From: Gibbula magus
Taxonomy: Eukaryota; Mollusca; Gastropoda; Trochida; Trochidae
Assembly: GCA_936450465.1 (NCBI GenBank)
Contig: OW388293.1
Span: 44,164,982 to 44,228,981 of the forward strand
Direction: 5' to 3'
DNA: 64,000 nt
In this document: one piece after another, positions 1-13,002 of the stretch
Numbering within the stretch: the stretch's first letter is position 1
How the letters are laid out: the number at the start of each line of letters is the position of its first letter
Translations under genes and position numbers: made by a program
Notes under the pieces: generated by a model
Database searches by the model: none
Told to the model about the DNA's origin: nothing
What the model saw: the letters and a program-made list of their open reading frames with translations, nothing else

Positions 1-459
1 AAATTTTATTTGCTTATTGTCTTTTTCTAAATAACTGTATAGTTAATAGTTACATATTCTCTATCACCCTTTGCTGTTGCAGGAGCAATGTCTATCTGTT
101 AATCTCTTGACTTGACACCCACGCCCAACTCTACTTCAGTATACTTTAGTTTAGCTTCATAACTAAACCTTTGTGTGATTAAATGGTCAGTAAGCTATTT
201 CATGTCCATGGTTGGAGAGATTATATCTGCATCATTGGGTTTCATATCTGCATTAATGGGTTGCTGTAGTGTCTGTTTGAGATTATTCTACAGGAAGATC
301 TATGTTGTTCGTATAATCTGCGGGTATAGTTTTGATGGATCTTACGTACAATAATCAAGATGATGACCTAGACGTAAATCATTATCCCAGCAAATATGGT
401 CCCATACATTTTCAGAAAATCTTCTTGTTCCATTTGATAAATGTTATGACATATGGTCA

Positions 460-1375
460 AAATCGGATTCATTAAAATAGGATGTCAATTTGACAATTGC
501 TCGATTTTAAATTTCTGAAATCGGTCCATAAATTACTTATAAACGGCTTTTTTTAAAAACCGCCTAATTTAGCCCCGTCGACCAGAATGAAAATCTGCGA
601 GGGTGTGGTCCCTTAAGCGATGTCTCCAGTGACGTCACTTGAGAAATGTCATTATCGGTCATAATTCAACGTAATTTCGCAACAATTTTATTGTTAATTC
701 ACTAACAAATCTTAAATAAAACAACTTAAATTTTCCATATATCGAATGTTTAGATATCCAACTAGGTAATTCCGCAGATGACAATTACATAACTATTGCA
801 TAAACATGTGTTTTTGGCGATTTAACACACCTCATAAATTTAGCAACAGTGATAATCATCATTAATTAATTAATGAGGCTCCACGGAGCGGGTCACATAC
901 TGTGGTTAATCAGTCACGCCTCAAGGATTTTTTTCAAAACGGATCGCGGACGGTGATGAGGCAATATTAAAATGGGTAAATTAAAATAACCTTAATAATC
1001 AATTGCAAGTGTATATTGTATCGATTTTATGCTCAATTGATTCCGATATATAATGTACGTAGAGGTAATAATCTGTCATTCTTGAGAAAAATGCATTACA
1101 CGGGATCTTTAAGCACAATAATACCAGCGATGGCTCGACGTAAGACGGACTGGATGTTTTCATTGCAAAGTACATATATGCATCCGCTCTCAAGAGTCAT
1201 CCACCTACTGATACTATCACCGGTGAACTGTTGCAGTACCATAGGCGTATGAACGCTTCAAAAGCTGGGGAAGGGGTGAAAAAAGCCGAAAATGCCAGAT
1301 GGGCTTACAGTGTTGGGTAACGGCATTAGACAGGTAGTGTTGAAACATATTTTTGAATTGGTTTCAGAATAGGCT
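460..1375. other. Copy-A-specific insert, nothing recognised
   Basis: Lies between points matching B at about 22,100 and 23,095. It contains ACGGCTTTTTTTAAAAACCG, a perfect palindrome (about 543-562), and GTGACGTCAC (about 630), another perfect palindrome. Probably a decayed DNA transposon. Short open frames on both strands at 999-1,252 overlap each other and show no family. Confidence 0.4.
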
Positions 1376-2179
1376 CAAATTATCTCCTCCATTTTTGGTA
1401 AACCTGTAAGAGTATTGAATATGAAGTAATATGTTGTATTTGATGTGAATAGTATATTTGCATTCGGTTAATATATATATATTTGGAACATTTATGTAGA
1501 CACGAAAAAGAAAATATAACACCATTACACTCTTCACATGAAAAGTAAATTATCAGAAACTAGAATGTATGGAAATAACCATCAATTGCTACTTAAATGA
1601 AACAGGTAATAGCATGTATCAAAGGAATTGTCAAATGAACTTTAGTCTTTGATGTGAGACAATATCAATGCTGAAGGTCATTTGATATTGACTGGATGTT
1701 GTTAGCAGTGAGCTCAATCTTGTTTTAATTAATCGTCTTCGTCCTGGTTTGAAAACATCAAACACGTTGTTGGTGATCTTGTTGACATAGAAAACAAGAT
1801 GTGGAAGGTGTCAATCTGTTTCACTTTTCCAAACCTTTGGTTGCTTCATGTTGGCTTAGAAAAACTCCGCATTATTCTTGTAATTGTTGGACCATGGTAA
1901 AACAATCTAATATAATGATTTCCTAACGAAAAGCCGTTTAATTTTTATGAAACTATGCACGATAACCTTAATGTTACTTGGTTTAATTAGATGAGTTTAC
2001 CTGGGGGCCTCTCTTAAAGAGCCATCAAGGATGTTAGTGTTTAAATTTTTGGGAAAATATACTTATAACGTCATTCGCCAGAGAAATTTTTTTTCTACAA
2101 CATGGCATATGTTAAATAATTTAATTTTTATATCACGACTATGTATTGCAATTTAGTTTCAAAGAGAAGTACCACTTCG

Positions 2180-2335
2180 ACTAGCGCGCGCTAAGGGTAT
2201 CTGACGTATATAAACAGAATCCCCTTTTTTGCGTAATACGTACTACACAAACAGCAAGCGCTTCCGAAGCGTGAATGCTCGTTTCTAGCGCAAGTCGCCA
2301 TAACAACCCATGTGATGCACGTGCTGCACGTGTCT
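2180..2335. promoter_or_regulatory. Palindrome- and E-box-rich GC patch in a copy-A insert
   Basis: Within about 150 bp lie the perfect palindrome TAGCGCGCGCTA (about 2,182), a TATATAAA-like box (about 2,208), CGCTTCCGAAGCG (about 2,260), and two CACGTG E-boxes nine bases apart (2,318-2,323 and 2,327-2,332). The surrounding insert (about 2,010-2,840) is absent from copy B and is AT-rich. It may be a decayed transposon promoter; no coding frame follows. Confidence 0.3.
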
Positions 2336-3692
2336 CTCTTGCAAGTTACCCTTGTCACACATTACTTAATGTGACGATTGCTTTACAAACAATGTTTCTT
2401 AATGTTCTGAGAATATACAAATTATTTCCAGTTTAATGTTCTTTTTATTGAAAAAAGACCAGCAAATTATGACAAATTTTTACTCTAGTTAATTATAAAA
2501 TTTAAGAAAAATACCTTGTTGGGTAAAACAATTATTCCAATATCTGTAGTAAATACATAATTAAATTAAATGATAATTTAAAAACCGCCAAACAAAAATA
2601 TATATTTCGATTTCATTCATTGCTCATATTTTTTTGTTATTCTTTCGTGTCTTTGTTTACTGTGTGTGAGCTAGACCATAATGCTTTGCGCTTGAAAATA
2701 ATAGACTGGAGCTATATTTAGATTGGAAAACACCTTTACTAATTAATGCAATTTCCCGGCTTATTTTAAGCTGGAAAAATTAGGGAAAAATTAAGTGTAT
2801 ATATTTCACGGAGATAGTTTTTGGAAAAAGGAAATCCAGTGAAAAAGGATGATCAAGCAGAAGATCAGTATTTAAAATACGCTGATGAATGAAGTCTTAA
2901 ATCCCAACGAGTACCGTGTAATTCTAAAGAATGGCTTTGAACTCATGGCCCTTCACATTAATACCTCACACTTTTAGTGAGCTAGAAATTCGTAATTGTT
3001 ATCTGTCAAAATCATTCAACATTTATCGTCATCTGACTGCACTAAACCTTGAAAACTGACAGGGCTATGGCTATTGAGTTAATAGAAGGTTTTTATTGCT
3101 TTAAAATTTCCTCTAAAGTTCGCCTTCAGAAGCTATTTTTGAGATCATAATATACGAGTATCTACAAAGTGACAAAGTAGAAAGCTGACTGCGATATATG
3201 CATGTACAAACCGGCTATGACTCCAATAGTTACATTGTGTTCTTTGAACCAGTCATATTTAATTTCTCGTACTGACACGAACATGATATGTAAGCTACTT
3301 TGTCTTCAGATCCCAGACTAATGTATTGTGACATTTCTATCAATAGTACATCAAAACTACAATTATACAAGCACATCAAACAGTGCACACTTATTTGGAC
3401 GTTACTTACACGTGAGTGACATGCGTTGTTATCAAACAATATATCAGGTGAAGTGAAATATAATATCATGTTTATATGGACACCTAATCGCAATTTGTGA
3501 CGTCTCTATTGGCACATAAAAATGCCTCAAATGAGATGGAAAAGGCAGAGTCGAACAGTTGAAACACATTACCGTGGGTGCATAGTCTCTGAACTTTAAA
3601 CTTTAAAGAGACCTCCTAATTCACAAAATTTAAATTGAATTTGAAAAGTTCCTAGCTAGTTTGACCCGTCTCATGAACACCTCAAGCTGTAA

Positions 3693-4199
3693 AGGTGCTG
3701 TAGCCTTTTTTGCACATTAGTGTTTATATGTCTATATTGGTATTTTAGAGGGTAAAACATCGCATTACACGACCCAATAACCCGTATCCATAGAAAACGG
3801 TTATCCATATAGGTAGAAAATTGTGCAACACATAAAGCCACAGTTTCGTGAAACTCGTCAGTGTGAGGAGTAAACTTGTTGGTCTCATGTGACTTTGAGA
3901 GTTCTGACAGAAAGATGGTTGATCATACCATCATTGTACCATATTTAAAAATCTACGTTGAGTATTGAGGCAAGTCAGATCCCTTGACTGACCTTCGAGC
4001 GACCATTTTAATGTGAATACATTAAAATCGCCGCTCGATTGGAAATGAACTCATCTGGCTTAACCGAACCATGTACACGTACATTCGTTTTAGAACTCTT
4101 CATTATGTATTTAGGAGTATTATTTAGTCATTGGTAGCACATATTTACCATTTTGTGAAAGCACTTTTTTGTCAGTAAGAAAGGCGTGCAACAACGCCT
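3693..4199 (+). mobile_element. TTAA-flanked MITE (piggyBac-like), copy 1
   Basis: 507 bp with terminal inverted repeats of the type AGGCGCTGTAGCACGTTTT. The ends read AGGTGCTGTAGCC and GCAACAACGCCT. The right target site is TTAA (4,200-4,203) and the left has decayed to GTAA (3,689-3,692). Copy B shows the empty site TTAA at 25,567-25,570. Internally it has the palindrome ATTTTAATGTGAATACATTA. It has no transposase, so it is non-autonomous. Confidence 0.88.
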
Positions 4200-4644
4200 T
4201 TAAGTGAGTTTTGGAATTGTTATCTGCCAGAAGGATTCAGCATTTATTTGCCTCGAGCTCTCGGGGTGATATGGGGTCTCCAGCTGATACAGAATGTGAT
4301 GTGAAAACACCCATACAATACTATCTATGTACCAATGGCTGACAGAGTCTGTATTTACTGTAAAGTAGACAATATTGTATATGTATTGAAGATGAAATTC
4401 CCATTCTTTATTTTTTTTATTGTAAACTGTATGAAATTGATAGAAATAAGTTATTGCTCCATTTTTGTACAATACATCAAACACACATAATTTAATCTAT
4501 ATTCTTAGCAGTAAAGATAAAGATATTATCATGAATGTTTTTAACTTCTTAAATGAATATGTAAAACTAGAGCTGCAATTTCAAATTCATAAACCTGTTA
4601 GCTTTTATGTGCGCTTGTTTCAAATTTGTAATGTAATTGTATTT

Positions 4645-4695
4645 TGGGCCTTTGGCCTTTATGCTGAATAAAATGTCAGTCTGTCTGTCTGTCTG
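4645..4695 (+). mobile_element. Probable LINE 3' terminus (GGCC hairpin, AATAAA, GTCT tail)
   Basis: GGGCCTTTGGCCTTTATGCT followed by GAATAAA and four GTCT units resembles the 3' end of the LINE at 47,270-47,306 (GGGCCGCAGGCC, then CTGAATAAA, then short tandem tail). Copy B lacks it at about 25,750. The 5' limit and coding part are not recognisable. Confidence 0.5.
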
Positions 4696-6968
4696 TTCTT
4701 GTATAAGACGAAGTCTAACCTTTTTCAAAAAACAGCTTGTGCTAAAGACATTTTAGCAGACACTGAGTTGCGGGTTATGAAGCAGATGTTATCAACATTA
4801 ATTTCCATTACATCTTTTTCTAACCAGCCACCTTTCTTGTACACATAACTAATATAATGTTAAACGCGCACAGTTATATGGATAAGGTAAACTAGTTGTT
4901 TTATTTATTGCAAAATAGTATGGCATATCATTACGTTTTCAAACCTCTGTTTGCTAAAATGAAGTATTCAATGCAGACTTAAAGTAGAAAAAAAATCCAA
5001 ATACCAACTGTAAAACAGCAAACATTCATCCTCGTGAGATTTTACAATAATATTCATCTCGCTCGCTCATGTCATTGTTCAAGATTTATTCTTCAAAAAG
5101 TGAAGTAAGCAGTTTTAACATATGGTAAAATACACTGGCATAACTGATTCCTGAGCTAGGTGTGTTTATGCACCTAGGACAAATGCTAAACTATTTTACC
5201 TGACCCTTTCCATTTATTCAATCATCCCAAAGTTTGAAGAATTAAAAAAAAAAATCGAAATTACTTATTGTATCTCTACTTGTAAGCTTCTTGTCTGTTC
5301 ACGTTATGAGTACAACTGATGCCAGAAAGCAAACGAAACGAAATGATATTAGCATTTTGCGACATAAAAAAAGTTTAACCCTTTCTTGAAAAGTGAGCAT
5401 ATATACCTTTACAGATAATCATAGTTATCCTTTGCACGTAAAACGTCATTTGTAGGTTATGCTTTCTAAAATATGCTGTTCAAAATATATATGTGAATGC
5501 TTTTGATTTTGGGTTTTAAACTAGTATTGGAATGTCTCTCATTAATGTTATGTCAGCCAGTCAGTGACTTTTACCTATCATTCTGATTGTAAACTGCTCT
5601 CGATTTTTACTTGATCATGTTGATTTATGTATCCTCGATAAATTGTGAACTGTGCTCTTGGGTATCAAGAAACAATAGTATTAATCAATTTTCTGTGGCA
5701 AAACTTTACTTACATTAACTCGAAAATACTCTGGATAATATAAACTGGACAAAGCACAATTCACTTAATTCACGCATGACCATATCTGATTCAATATACT
5801 TAAAACATTTGCATGTCTGTTATCTGTGATATATGTTTATTTATTAGTGTCTCTCTGAAGTAATTCTATAACTCCTGAGGTATGATTTACCATATTCATT
5901 TTCATGTTCAATAATCTCTTAATACTGCTTGCAGCATTCCGTTGTTGCGGAGAATAGAACTCAAATGTGATTAATCAGTGTGTATCAATCACATCAAATC
6001 CTACCTGAACACAATATGGTTGATTTATAATGATTAACATATGTATGAGAGATCAAACTGACATTGGTTTTTCATGGTATTTAATTTACTATTTATATTT
6101 TAATGGCTGCTATAAGGCATCTTTTTTGTCAATATTTCATGATATGCAAACGAGATCATTTTTGGATGAGCATTGAAAAGCAATGGTGAGATGGTGATTA
6201 TTTGGTAGAGGTCTGTAAACCAAAAGATAATTCCTCGTAAGGTAAATGAAAGGCTGCTTTTAGGCCATATCTACTTTTGGTTTCAAATAGAAAAATAATC
6301 ACAATCAATACGACACATGTTTTTTTATATCATTTTCAAAAACTAAGGATTGTTTACAGCAACTGTTGAGCTACAGCCTTAGATATGTATTTGTCTACAA
6401 CATTGCATTATGTTATCAAAATGAGCCAAATATCCTGCAACACAATTAGAGTGATGACTGGGTCAAACCGCAGTTAATTCTTCTTTGAAGACAATAACAA
6501 TCTGTACTTTCGATATCATTCTTTCCAGTATGTGTTTAAGAATGCATACTTACATATATATAGCATACTGGGAATAGTGCTAATATGAATACATCAATAT
6601 ACGTTACAAATGATAGGGTTTCTTTTTCACTGCGAATGCAGTAGGCCCATACGAGTTAAGTAAATTGTGGATGTATGTGGGTATAGTCATCGTTTTTCAA
6701 CCGGGAAGTAGAACAAGTCATCATAGAAATAATAACACCTGCTTACTTTTTTTAAAATATCAAAAGTGTTTCAGTAGACTTTTCAAATGGACTACAAATA
6801 CATGTTATCGTTGGACAGTGTCTCGTTAGGTGAGAACACATATAAAACGAACATTGCATTTTCGTCCAAAATGGATTTTTCATATGCCGTGGTATGCTTC
6901 AATACATCGTAAATGGTCTTGGAAAAGGTGTACATTATCCATTAAGACTACAGACATCTAGTTCACCA

Positions 6969-7273
6969 AGGTGAGGTGAGGTGAGGTGAGTTGGCGTTTA
7001 ACGCCGCTTTCAAGATTATTTCACTTATATCGCGGCTGCTAGTATTACGAAAGCCCGCAACACCATGTGGCTATGCATTGCGGTGAATCGGCTGGAACTA
7101 GCGAACCATGAGTGGTACTACGCTGAAATTCAGTGTAGCATTGCACCCAAACCTTACTGCGTGTAGAACAGTTCTCTACTGCAGACAAAGTAGCCGTGCC
7201 CCTGGCGGAATTCGAACCCCGGACGTCTTGATCCGAAGCCGAACGCGCTAACCACTGCGCTATCCCGCCCCCT
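6969..7273 (-). mobile_element. Full-length tRNA-derived SINE with target duplications
   Basis: Read on the minus strand, it begins with a tRNA-like head carrying an RNA polymerase III A box (TAGCGCAGTGG, 7,252-7,262) and B box (GGTTCGAATTC, 7,208-7,218; one mismatch to consensus). A central body follows, then a 3' end GGCGTTAAACGCCAA with a CACCT-type pentamer tail (four units at 6,969-6,990 on the plus strand). It is flanked by TAGTTCACCA (6,959-6,968) and TAGTTCAACA (7,274-7,283), a 10-bp target duplication with one mismatch. Copy B has the uninterrupted site at 28,625-28,642. The transposing machinery would be supplied by a partner LINE. Confidence 0.92.
7208..7262 (-). promoter_or_regulatory. 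Internal RNA polymerase III promoter (A and B boxes) of the SINE
   Basis: The A box TAGCGCAGTGG fits TRGYNNARNNG exactly. The B box GGTTCGAATTC differs from GGTTCGANTCC at one position. The spacing between boxes (about 33 bp) is within the tRNA range. It is part of the SINE, not a functional tRNA gene. Confidence 0.8.
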
Positions 7274-8736
7274 TAGTTCAACAATAGCACATTTTCAATT
7301 GTGGTTTTCTGCATGTACTTCTGAAAGAATGTATCTGCTCTGTCTGTAGAATAATGCACAGTTAATCCCATACCGTGACTAAATACAATGTACACAGCTG
7401 ACAGAGATGTTACATTACATCTATCTGGAATATCATGCAAAGTAGATGAACTATTCCATTACACTATATCCATTTTATAACAAGTCACATCCTGGTACAC
7501 ACCTGTCAGGTTTTTTTTGCTACAAAATGAGTTACAAGAAACAATTATCATTGTGGCAATTATCATAAGGTATTTTCATTCACACTAAAGTGCAAAGTTA
7601 AAGCATAACGTCTACGTGACTTTAAATTCGTGTTCCTGATGACTTCAGTTCCTAACTTCTCTTATTCTCGTATTGCAGGTTGGAATTAAAGTAAAAGCTA
7701 TCCTGGGCAATAACAAATAGTTACCTGAATCTGAAGTTACTTTTAAAATATTACAATAGGAACAAAACAGTTTAATTTTGTGTTTAATCTTGTTCTCGAG
7801 GACTTACATGTGGATACATCAATATTGAATGGACAATACGAAATATATTATAACGTGTGCTTAGAAATGTATTTTTACGTTACCAGTTTCACACAGTTCA
7901 CCATGAAATGATTTCGATTATGAACTAAGTGTTTGTCACACCAATAGTATGAAGATATGTACCATAATTCAATTGTGTTATGACCCATCAATATTTAAGC
8001 TCGTTAAACCAAGAATCAAATAGCTCCTAAAATATAAACTCTGCCAATGATATATGTCTCATCCAATGGATATCAATCTCAAGCAGATATTTGTTTTAGA
8101 CACATTGATGTTTTAAAATCGCGTTAGTAATTAAGTATTATTCATCTATCAATCTGAAGTCAGCTGTTCGTGACATTAAACATTAACAAACAGTTCGTAC
8201 CTCCCTGTTGACTATCAATATAAAATCACTCATTGTGTGGACACCTACAAGTGCAGCGAGACAGAACACATTCAATCAATTACATTAGTACTACTGTGTG
8301 GCAATAACACAGTATCACTTTGATTGTATGGCTTCCCTTTTATAACCAACAATGGATTGTTTATCTATGTTAAGGTTATTTATCTAGGTTTAATAAATTG
8401 TTAACATTTAATATATTTAGTACTCTTCATGTGAATGACCAATTTGGTTACAGACAGAAATAAAGAACATTTCGGATTTCCTGTGTAGTATAAAGTGTCG
8501 GATAAAGACTGGTATTTATAGAGCAGGTTGTCTCTCCTATCAAGAAAAGAAAAGATAAGCGACAATATACAAGAACACAAGAAACCCCTAATGATGCATA
8601 AAGTATCTGAATAAGCAGTTAAAATGTATGAGTACTCTACGAAGGAACAAATCTTATCATCTAGATCTGAATATAAGTTCGGATGGTCAGCTTGGCAATA
8701 ATGACACTATGAAACTAGTTACACTATATTAAAATG

Positions 8737-11649
8737 TCAAATAGCAAAGGTATATCACTGAATAATCAGAAATTATGGCCAAGGTTTACTTTTCAGAAAA
8801 TGCTTCCTACACAAAGGTCAAGGTCACAATATCGAAGATAATGATATGTTCAAAGGCCTGTTCTGATGAATTAACAATTATGGTCAAGGTTAAAATTACA
8901 AATGATACTTTCTTCACAGTCAAGGTTAGAAGATCAAAGATCTGATTTATTATGTCAAGACAAACACATGTATCAAGTTTCACAGACATATCATTGATCA
9001 ATCAAAGTTTGAGCAAGGCTATGTTTAAGTTTAACCAACAGTCTGACATAGGAAAGTGAAGTGCTTTAAGTCAAGCGCCATGAAATATTAATCCGACTGG
9101 TAATGAACAAGCAGATGTGTATCTAAGGCAAGTTTCGAAACAATTAATAAAAAGCTGTCAGAAAACAGGTACCATTTTTCGAGACAGACGAAGGGACAGA
9201 CAGACATAAACCCCCTTTGGTTTTACCCTGGGGTTAAAAAGAGGTAAAGGTAAAATGTAAAGGCCTAGCAACAATTGTTTAATCGCGAGTTCCCACGTGC
9301 CGTCATTTGCGAATTCTTAGTAAAGTTGTTGCGACGTCACCATTGTAGGTCATCGCAAGATGTGGAGGCTGTTTTCAGGCTATTTCATGTAATGGAATTA
9401 GTAATTAAGAAAGTTTTACACACGAAAGTGTGGCATGTGACTTTTACTTAACTCATGCAAAGTCGTGTTCATCTCACTTCGGTAATGAAACGTTTAATGT
9501 TATTTACGTGTGGTTTGGTCTTCTTTATTTATCAGCATGTTTATGGACATGGTTTTCACCAAGCAAAGGTCCATGGCATTGTTGATAGAAATAGGTCGCC
9601 ATGTAATGAATGGGATTACTTCATTATCTTTGTAATATTTCCTCAATGATGAGAAAAGTAAATGTTGTCTGCAACGAGTTTCAGCCTTTAGTGAGTCGGT
9701 CTAGGTAGACTTGTCCACACTGCAATGTCACAATATGAGAAATAGTTTTGAATATTGGATGGAAAATAGTTGATTGTTATATTGATTGTCATATCGTAAT
9801 TTTCAAGTCACACAAATGTAACATGCTTCATCTGGAAAACAGATGTAAATCGAAATTAATACAATGGACAATGTTTAAGGCCGTAAAGTCAGCTAATTAA
9901 GTAATTACAAAACTAGCGATTACGACTTGATCAGAATGGGCAGGTGAAGGGCAAGGTTGAAAGAGTAAAGGTAAAGCTTGTTATTCCATGATATTTTACA
10001 AGCGATAGTATAAACAAACTAGCGATCTCAATTCAGCACATGTCTTTAGCCTCAGTGAAAAGTGACAGCAAAGTCAGTCATTATGTACTTTTCAACCATA
10101 CGGGTTAAGACGTGATAACGACCAAGTAAGAAGCTCAAAACAGAAAGCTGATTGGCAGGACAACGTAAACGAGACGGAAGTTAATGCTAATTTTGTTAAA
10201 CCTCTGTTCAAATCATCACAGGTAACCATGTTTTACACTGCAACTCCATTGTGATATTGCGATACAACCTTTCCAATTATGATATTTTATTTTGAAAGAA
10301 CAACAAACTCCATCAACTGCAGTACCATTGACATTGATAATTTCATGTTTAAAACAGAACTGTTCCAGATTTGTATCTATCTTAAAGTAGATAACAGTCA
10401 CCATGTTCATTACATTATGTTGACAGTGGCAATTGCCGTTTAAAGTTTCGTAAATGTGATGTTCTTTCTGTACATGTAATATATAAAAAGACTAATGAAA
10501 AGTAGCGACTCAAAATTAAACTATTTTGACAGCATCTCAACCCGACGCAAATAATCTACTTTACGTGTTTGCTACAACTCCCATGAGACAATGAAAGTGG
10601 ACCTTACACAAAAAGTTTTGACATGAGAAACAGTCAGCACTGACACCAGAGTGGATAATGTTCAATCTCCTGTGAACACCAGGAAACAAACGAGGATGAG
10701 AATTTAGTTGACTAATCAGCTAATTTGGAAAATTATCGCGTACTGGATTATGTTGTTTCAAATATAGTATCAATTGCTATTTTTATGAAGCTAACTAATA
10801 TAGGCCTACTTCAATGGTCTCTGATGAGACCATGATGAGACCATGCCTTGACACATGACTAAAACCTGTTTTACTTCCAACCTGTTTCACTATACAAAGG
10901 GTTGTTAAACGAGAGCATGTAATTGCATGAGGAGTGATGCTACAATGTGTATTAACAGTGATTTTTTTTTAATTATGTGTGATTTTAACACTATTTCAAT
11001 AATTCCCTCTATTTAGGTGAGGTATGTTGGGGTTTAAAGTCGCTATAAAGAGTATTTCACTTATATCACATCTGCTAGTATTATGGTAGGGAGAAAGCCC
11101 GCAACACCATGTTTGACCGCCTGTGTTTGATTGCCTTGGGTCTCTTATATTGCACTATAGCACATTGTGAGACCTTCACTAGAATGCTGCAATTGTTTTT
11201 GTACATTAAACATTATTTCAATATGAGATACATTGTGTCATTGTGGTTCGTATTACAAAATCCAGTAAATGGAATTTATAACAAATGAAGGAGTGTATGT
11301 CCACTGGAAGATGTCAAGCACAACCATCTTAAATTGATGTTGATTTAACTGTCCTTGTAACAAATAGAAAGTCTGAAGGTCTGTTTCATGGGACCAACAT
11401 TAATGAAAGGTAGATGTGTCCCAAGGAGAAACAAGAATTTACTGTAATTGACATTCGGTTCCCTTATGGGTCATCAGTAATACATTATGTATCTTTTATT
11501 GATAAATGGTAATGTGTGTCCCTTACGTAGTAGAAAAAGCAAAAACAAAGTGATAATAGCAATTAGTGTATTGTTTTACAATTTTGCTTGCGGTTTTAGT
11601 TTCATATTTTATTTTTTGAGTATCACTTATTATTTATTACATTGATGTA
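8737..11649. repeat. Tandem duplication, unit 1 (2,913 bp)
   Basis: Bases 8,737 onward recur 2,913 bp downstream at about 99% identity: only scattered single-base differences were seen. The head-to-tail junction falls at TCAA, which is shared by the left edge (TGTCAAATAGC, 8,735) and the right edge (TGTATCAATTA, 14,027). Copy B has a single version of this stretch, so the duplication arose in copy A after the A/B split and is young. Confidence 0.95.
11015..11110 (-). mobile_element. SINE fragment (3' portion), tandem unit 1
   Basis: AGGTGAGG, TTTCACTTATATCACATCTG, CTAGTATTATG and GAAAGCCCGCAACACCATG match the 3' half of the SINE at 6,969-7,273 in the same orientation. The tRNA head is absent. 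At the equivalent place copy B (36,010-36,355) has about 335 bp of other sequence and no SINE, so the SINE fragment replaces sequence in A. Confidence 0.85.
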
Positions 11650-12985
11650 TCAAATAGCAAAGGTATATCACTGAATAATCAGAAAGTATGGCCAAGGTTT
11701 ACTTTTCAGAAAATGCTTCCTACACAAAGGTCAAGGTCACAATATCGAAGAAAATGATATGTTCAAAGGCCTGTTCTGATGAATTAACAATTATGGTCAA
11801 GGTTAAAATTACAAATGATACTTTCTTCACAGTCAAGGTTAGAAGATCAAAGATCTGATTTATTATGTCAAGACAAACACATGTATCAAGTTTCACAGAC
11901 ATATCATTGATCAATCAAAGTTTGAGCAAGGCTATGTTTAAGTTTAACCAACAGTCTGAAATAGGAAAGTGAAGTGCTTTAAGTCAAGCGCCATGAAATA
12001 TTAATCCGACTGGTAATGAACAAGCAGATGTGTATCTAAGGCAAGTTTCGAAACAATTAATAAAAAGCTGTCAGAAAACAGGTACCATTTTTCGAGACAG
12101 ACGAAGGGACAGACAGACATAAACCCCCTTTGGTTTTACCCTGGGGTTAAAAAGAGGTAAAGGTAAAATGTAAAGGCCTAGCAACAATTGTTTAATCGCG
12201 AGTTCCCACATGTCGTCATTTGCGAATTCTTAGTAAAGTTGTTGCGACGTCACCATTGTAGGTCATCGCAAGATGTGGAGGCTGTTTTCAGGCTATTTCA
12301 TGTAATGGAATTAGTAATTAAGAAAGTTTTACACACGAAAGTGTGGCATGTGACTTTTACTTAACTCATGCAAAGTCGTGTACATCTCACTTCGGTAATG
12401 CAACGTTTAATGTTATTTACGTGTGGTTTGGTCTTCTTTATTTATCAGCATGTTTATGGACATGGTTTTCACCAAGCAAAGGTCCATGGCATTGTTGATA
12501 GAAATAGGTCGCCATGTAATGAATGGGATTACTTCATTATCTTTGTAATATTTCCTCAATGATGAGAAAAGTAAATGTTGTCTGCAACGAGTTTCAGCCT
12601 TAAGTGAATCGGTCTAGGTAGACTTGTCCACACTGCAATGTCACAATATGAGAAATAGTTTTGAATATTGGATGGAAAATAGTTGATTGTTATATTGATT
12701 GTCATATCGTAATATTCAAGTCACACAAATGTAACATGCTTCATCTGGAAAACAGATGTAAATCGAAATTAATACAATGGACAATGTTTAAGGCCGTAAA
12801 GTCAGCTAATTAAGTAATTACAAAACTAGCGATTACGACTTGATCAGAATGGGCAGGTGAAGGGCAAGGTTGAAAGAGTAAAGGTAAAGCTTGTTATTCC
12901 ATGATATTTTACAAGCGATAGTATAAACAAACTAGCGATCTCAATTCAGCACATGTCTTTAGCCTCAGTGAAAAGTGACAGCAAA

Positions 12986-13002
12986 GTCAGTCAGTCAGTC
13001 AG
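12986..13002. repeat. Short GTCA run at a deletion junction
   Basis: Four GTCA units mark where tandem unit 2 lost 536 bp relative to unit 1. Unit 1 has only GTCAGTCA at 10,073-10,080 and CAGTCAG at 10,631. Confidence 0.9.

Noticed and set aside
7208..7273. A tRNA-like sequence with A and B boxes.
   Set aside because: It is the head of a SINE with target duplications. The B-box region has a mismatch and no proper acceptor pairing was found, so it is not a tRNA gene.
8807..9001. Clustered AAGGTCA motifs (nuclear-receptor half sites) and a minus-strand frame.
   Set aside because: The motifs are part of a degenerate repeated GGTCAAGGTTA-type sequence common in mollusc repeats. The frame is duplicated at 11,720 only through the tandem duplication.
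9455..9649. A 64-codon frame with a signal-peptide-like N terminus (MKRLMLFTCGLVFFIY), repeated at 12,368-12,562; the following GHG raised the idea of a secreted protein exon such as an LPMO.
   Set aside because: The second copy exists only because of the recent tandem duplication. Copy B at 32,500-32,900 has no matching frame, and no family motif follows the hydrophobic stretch.
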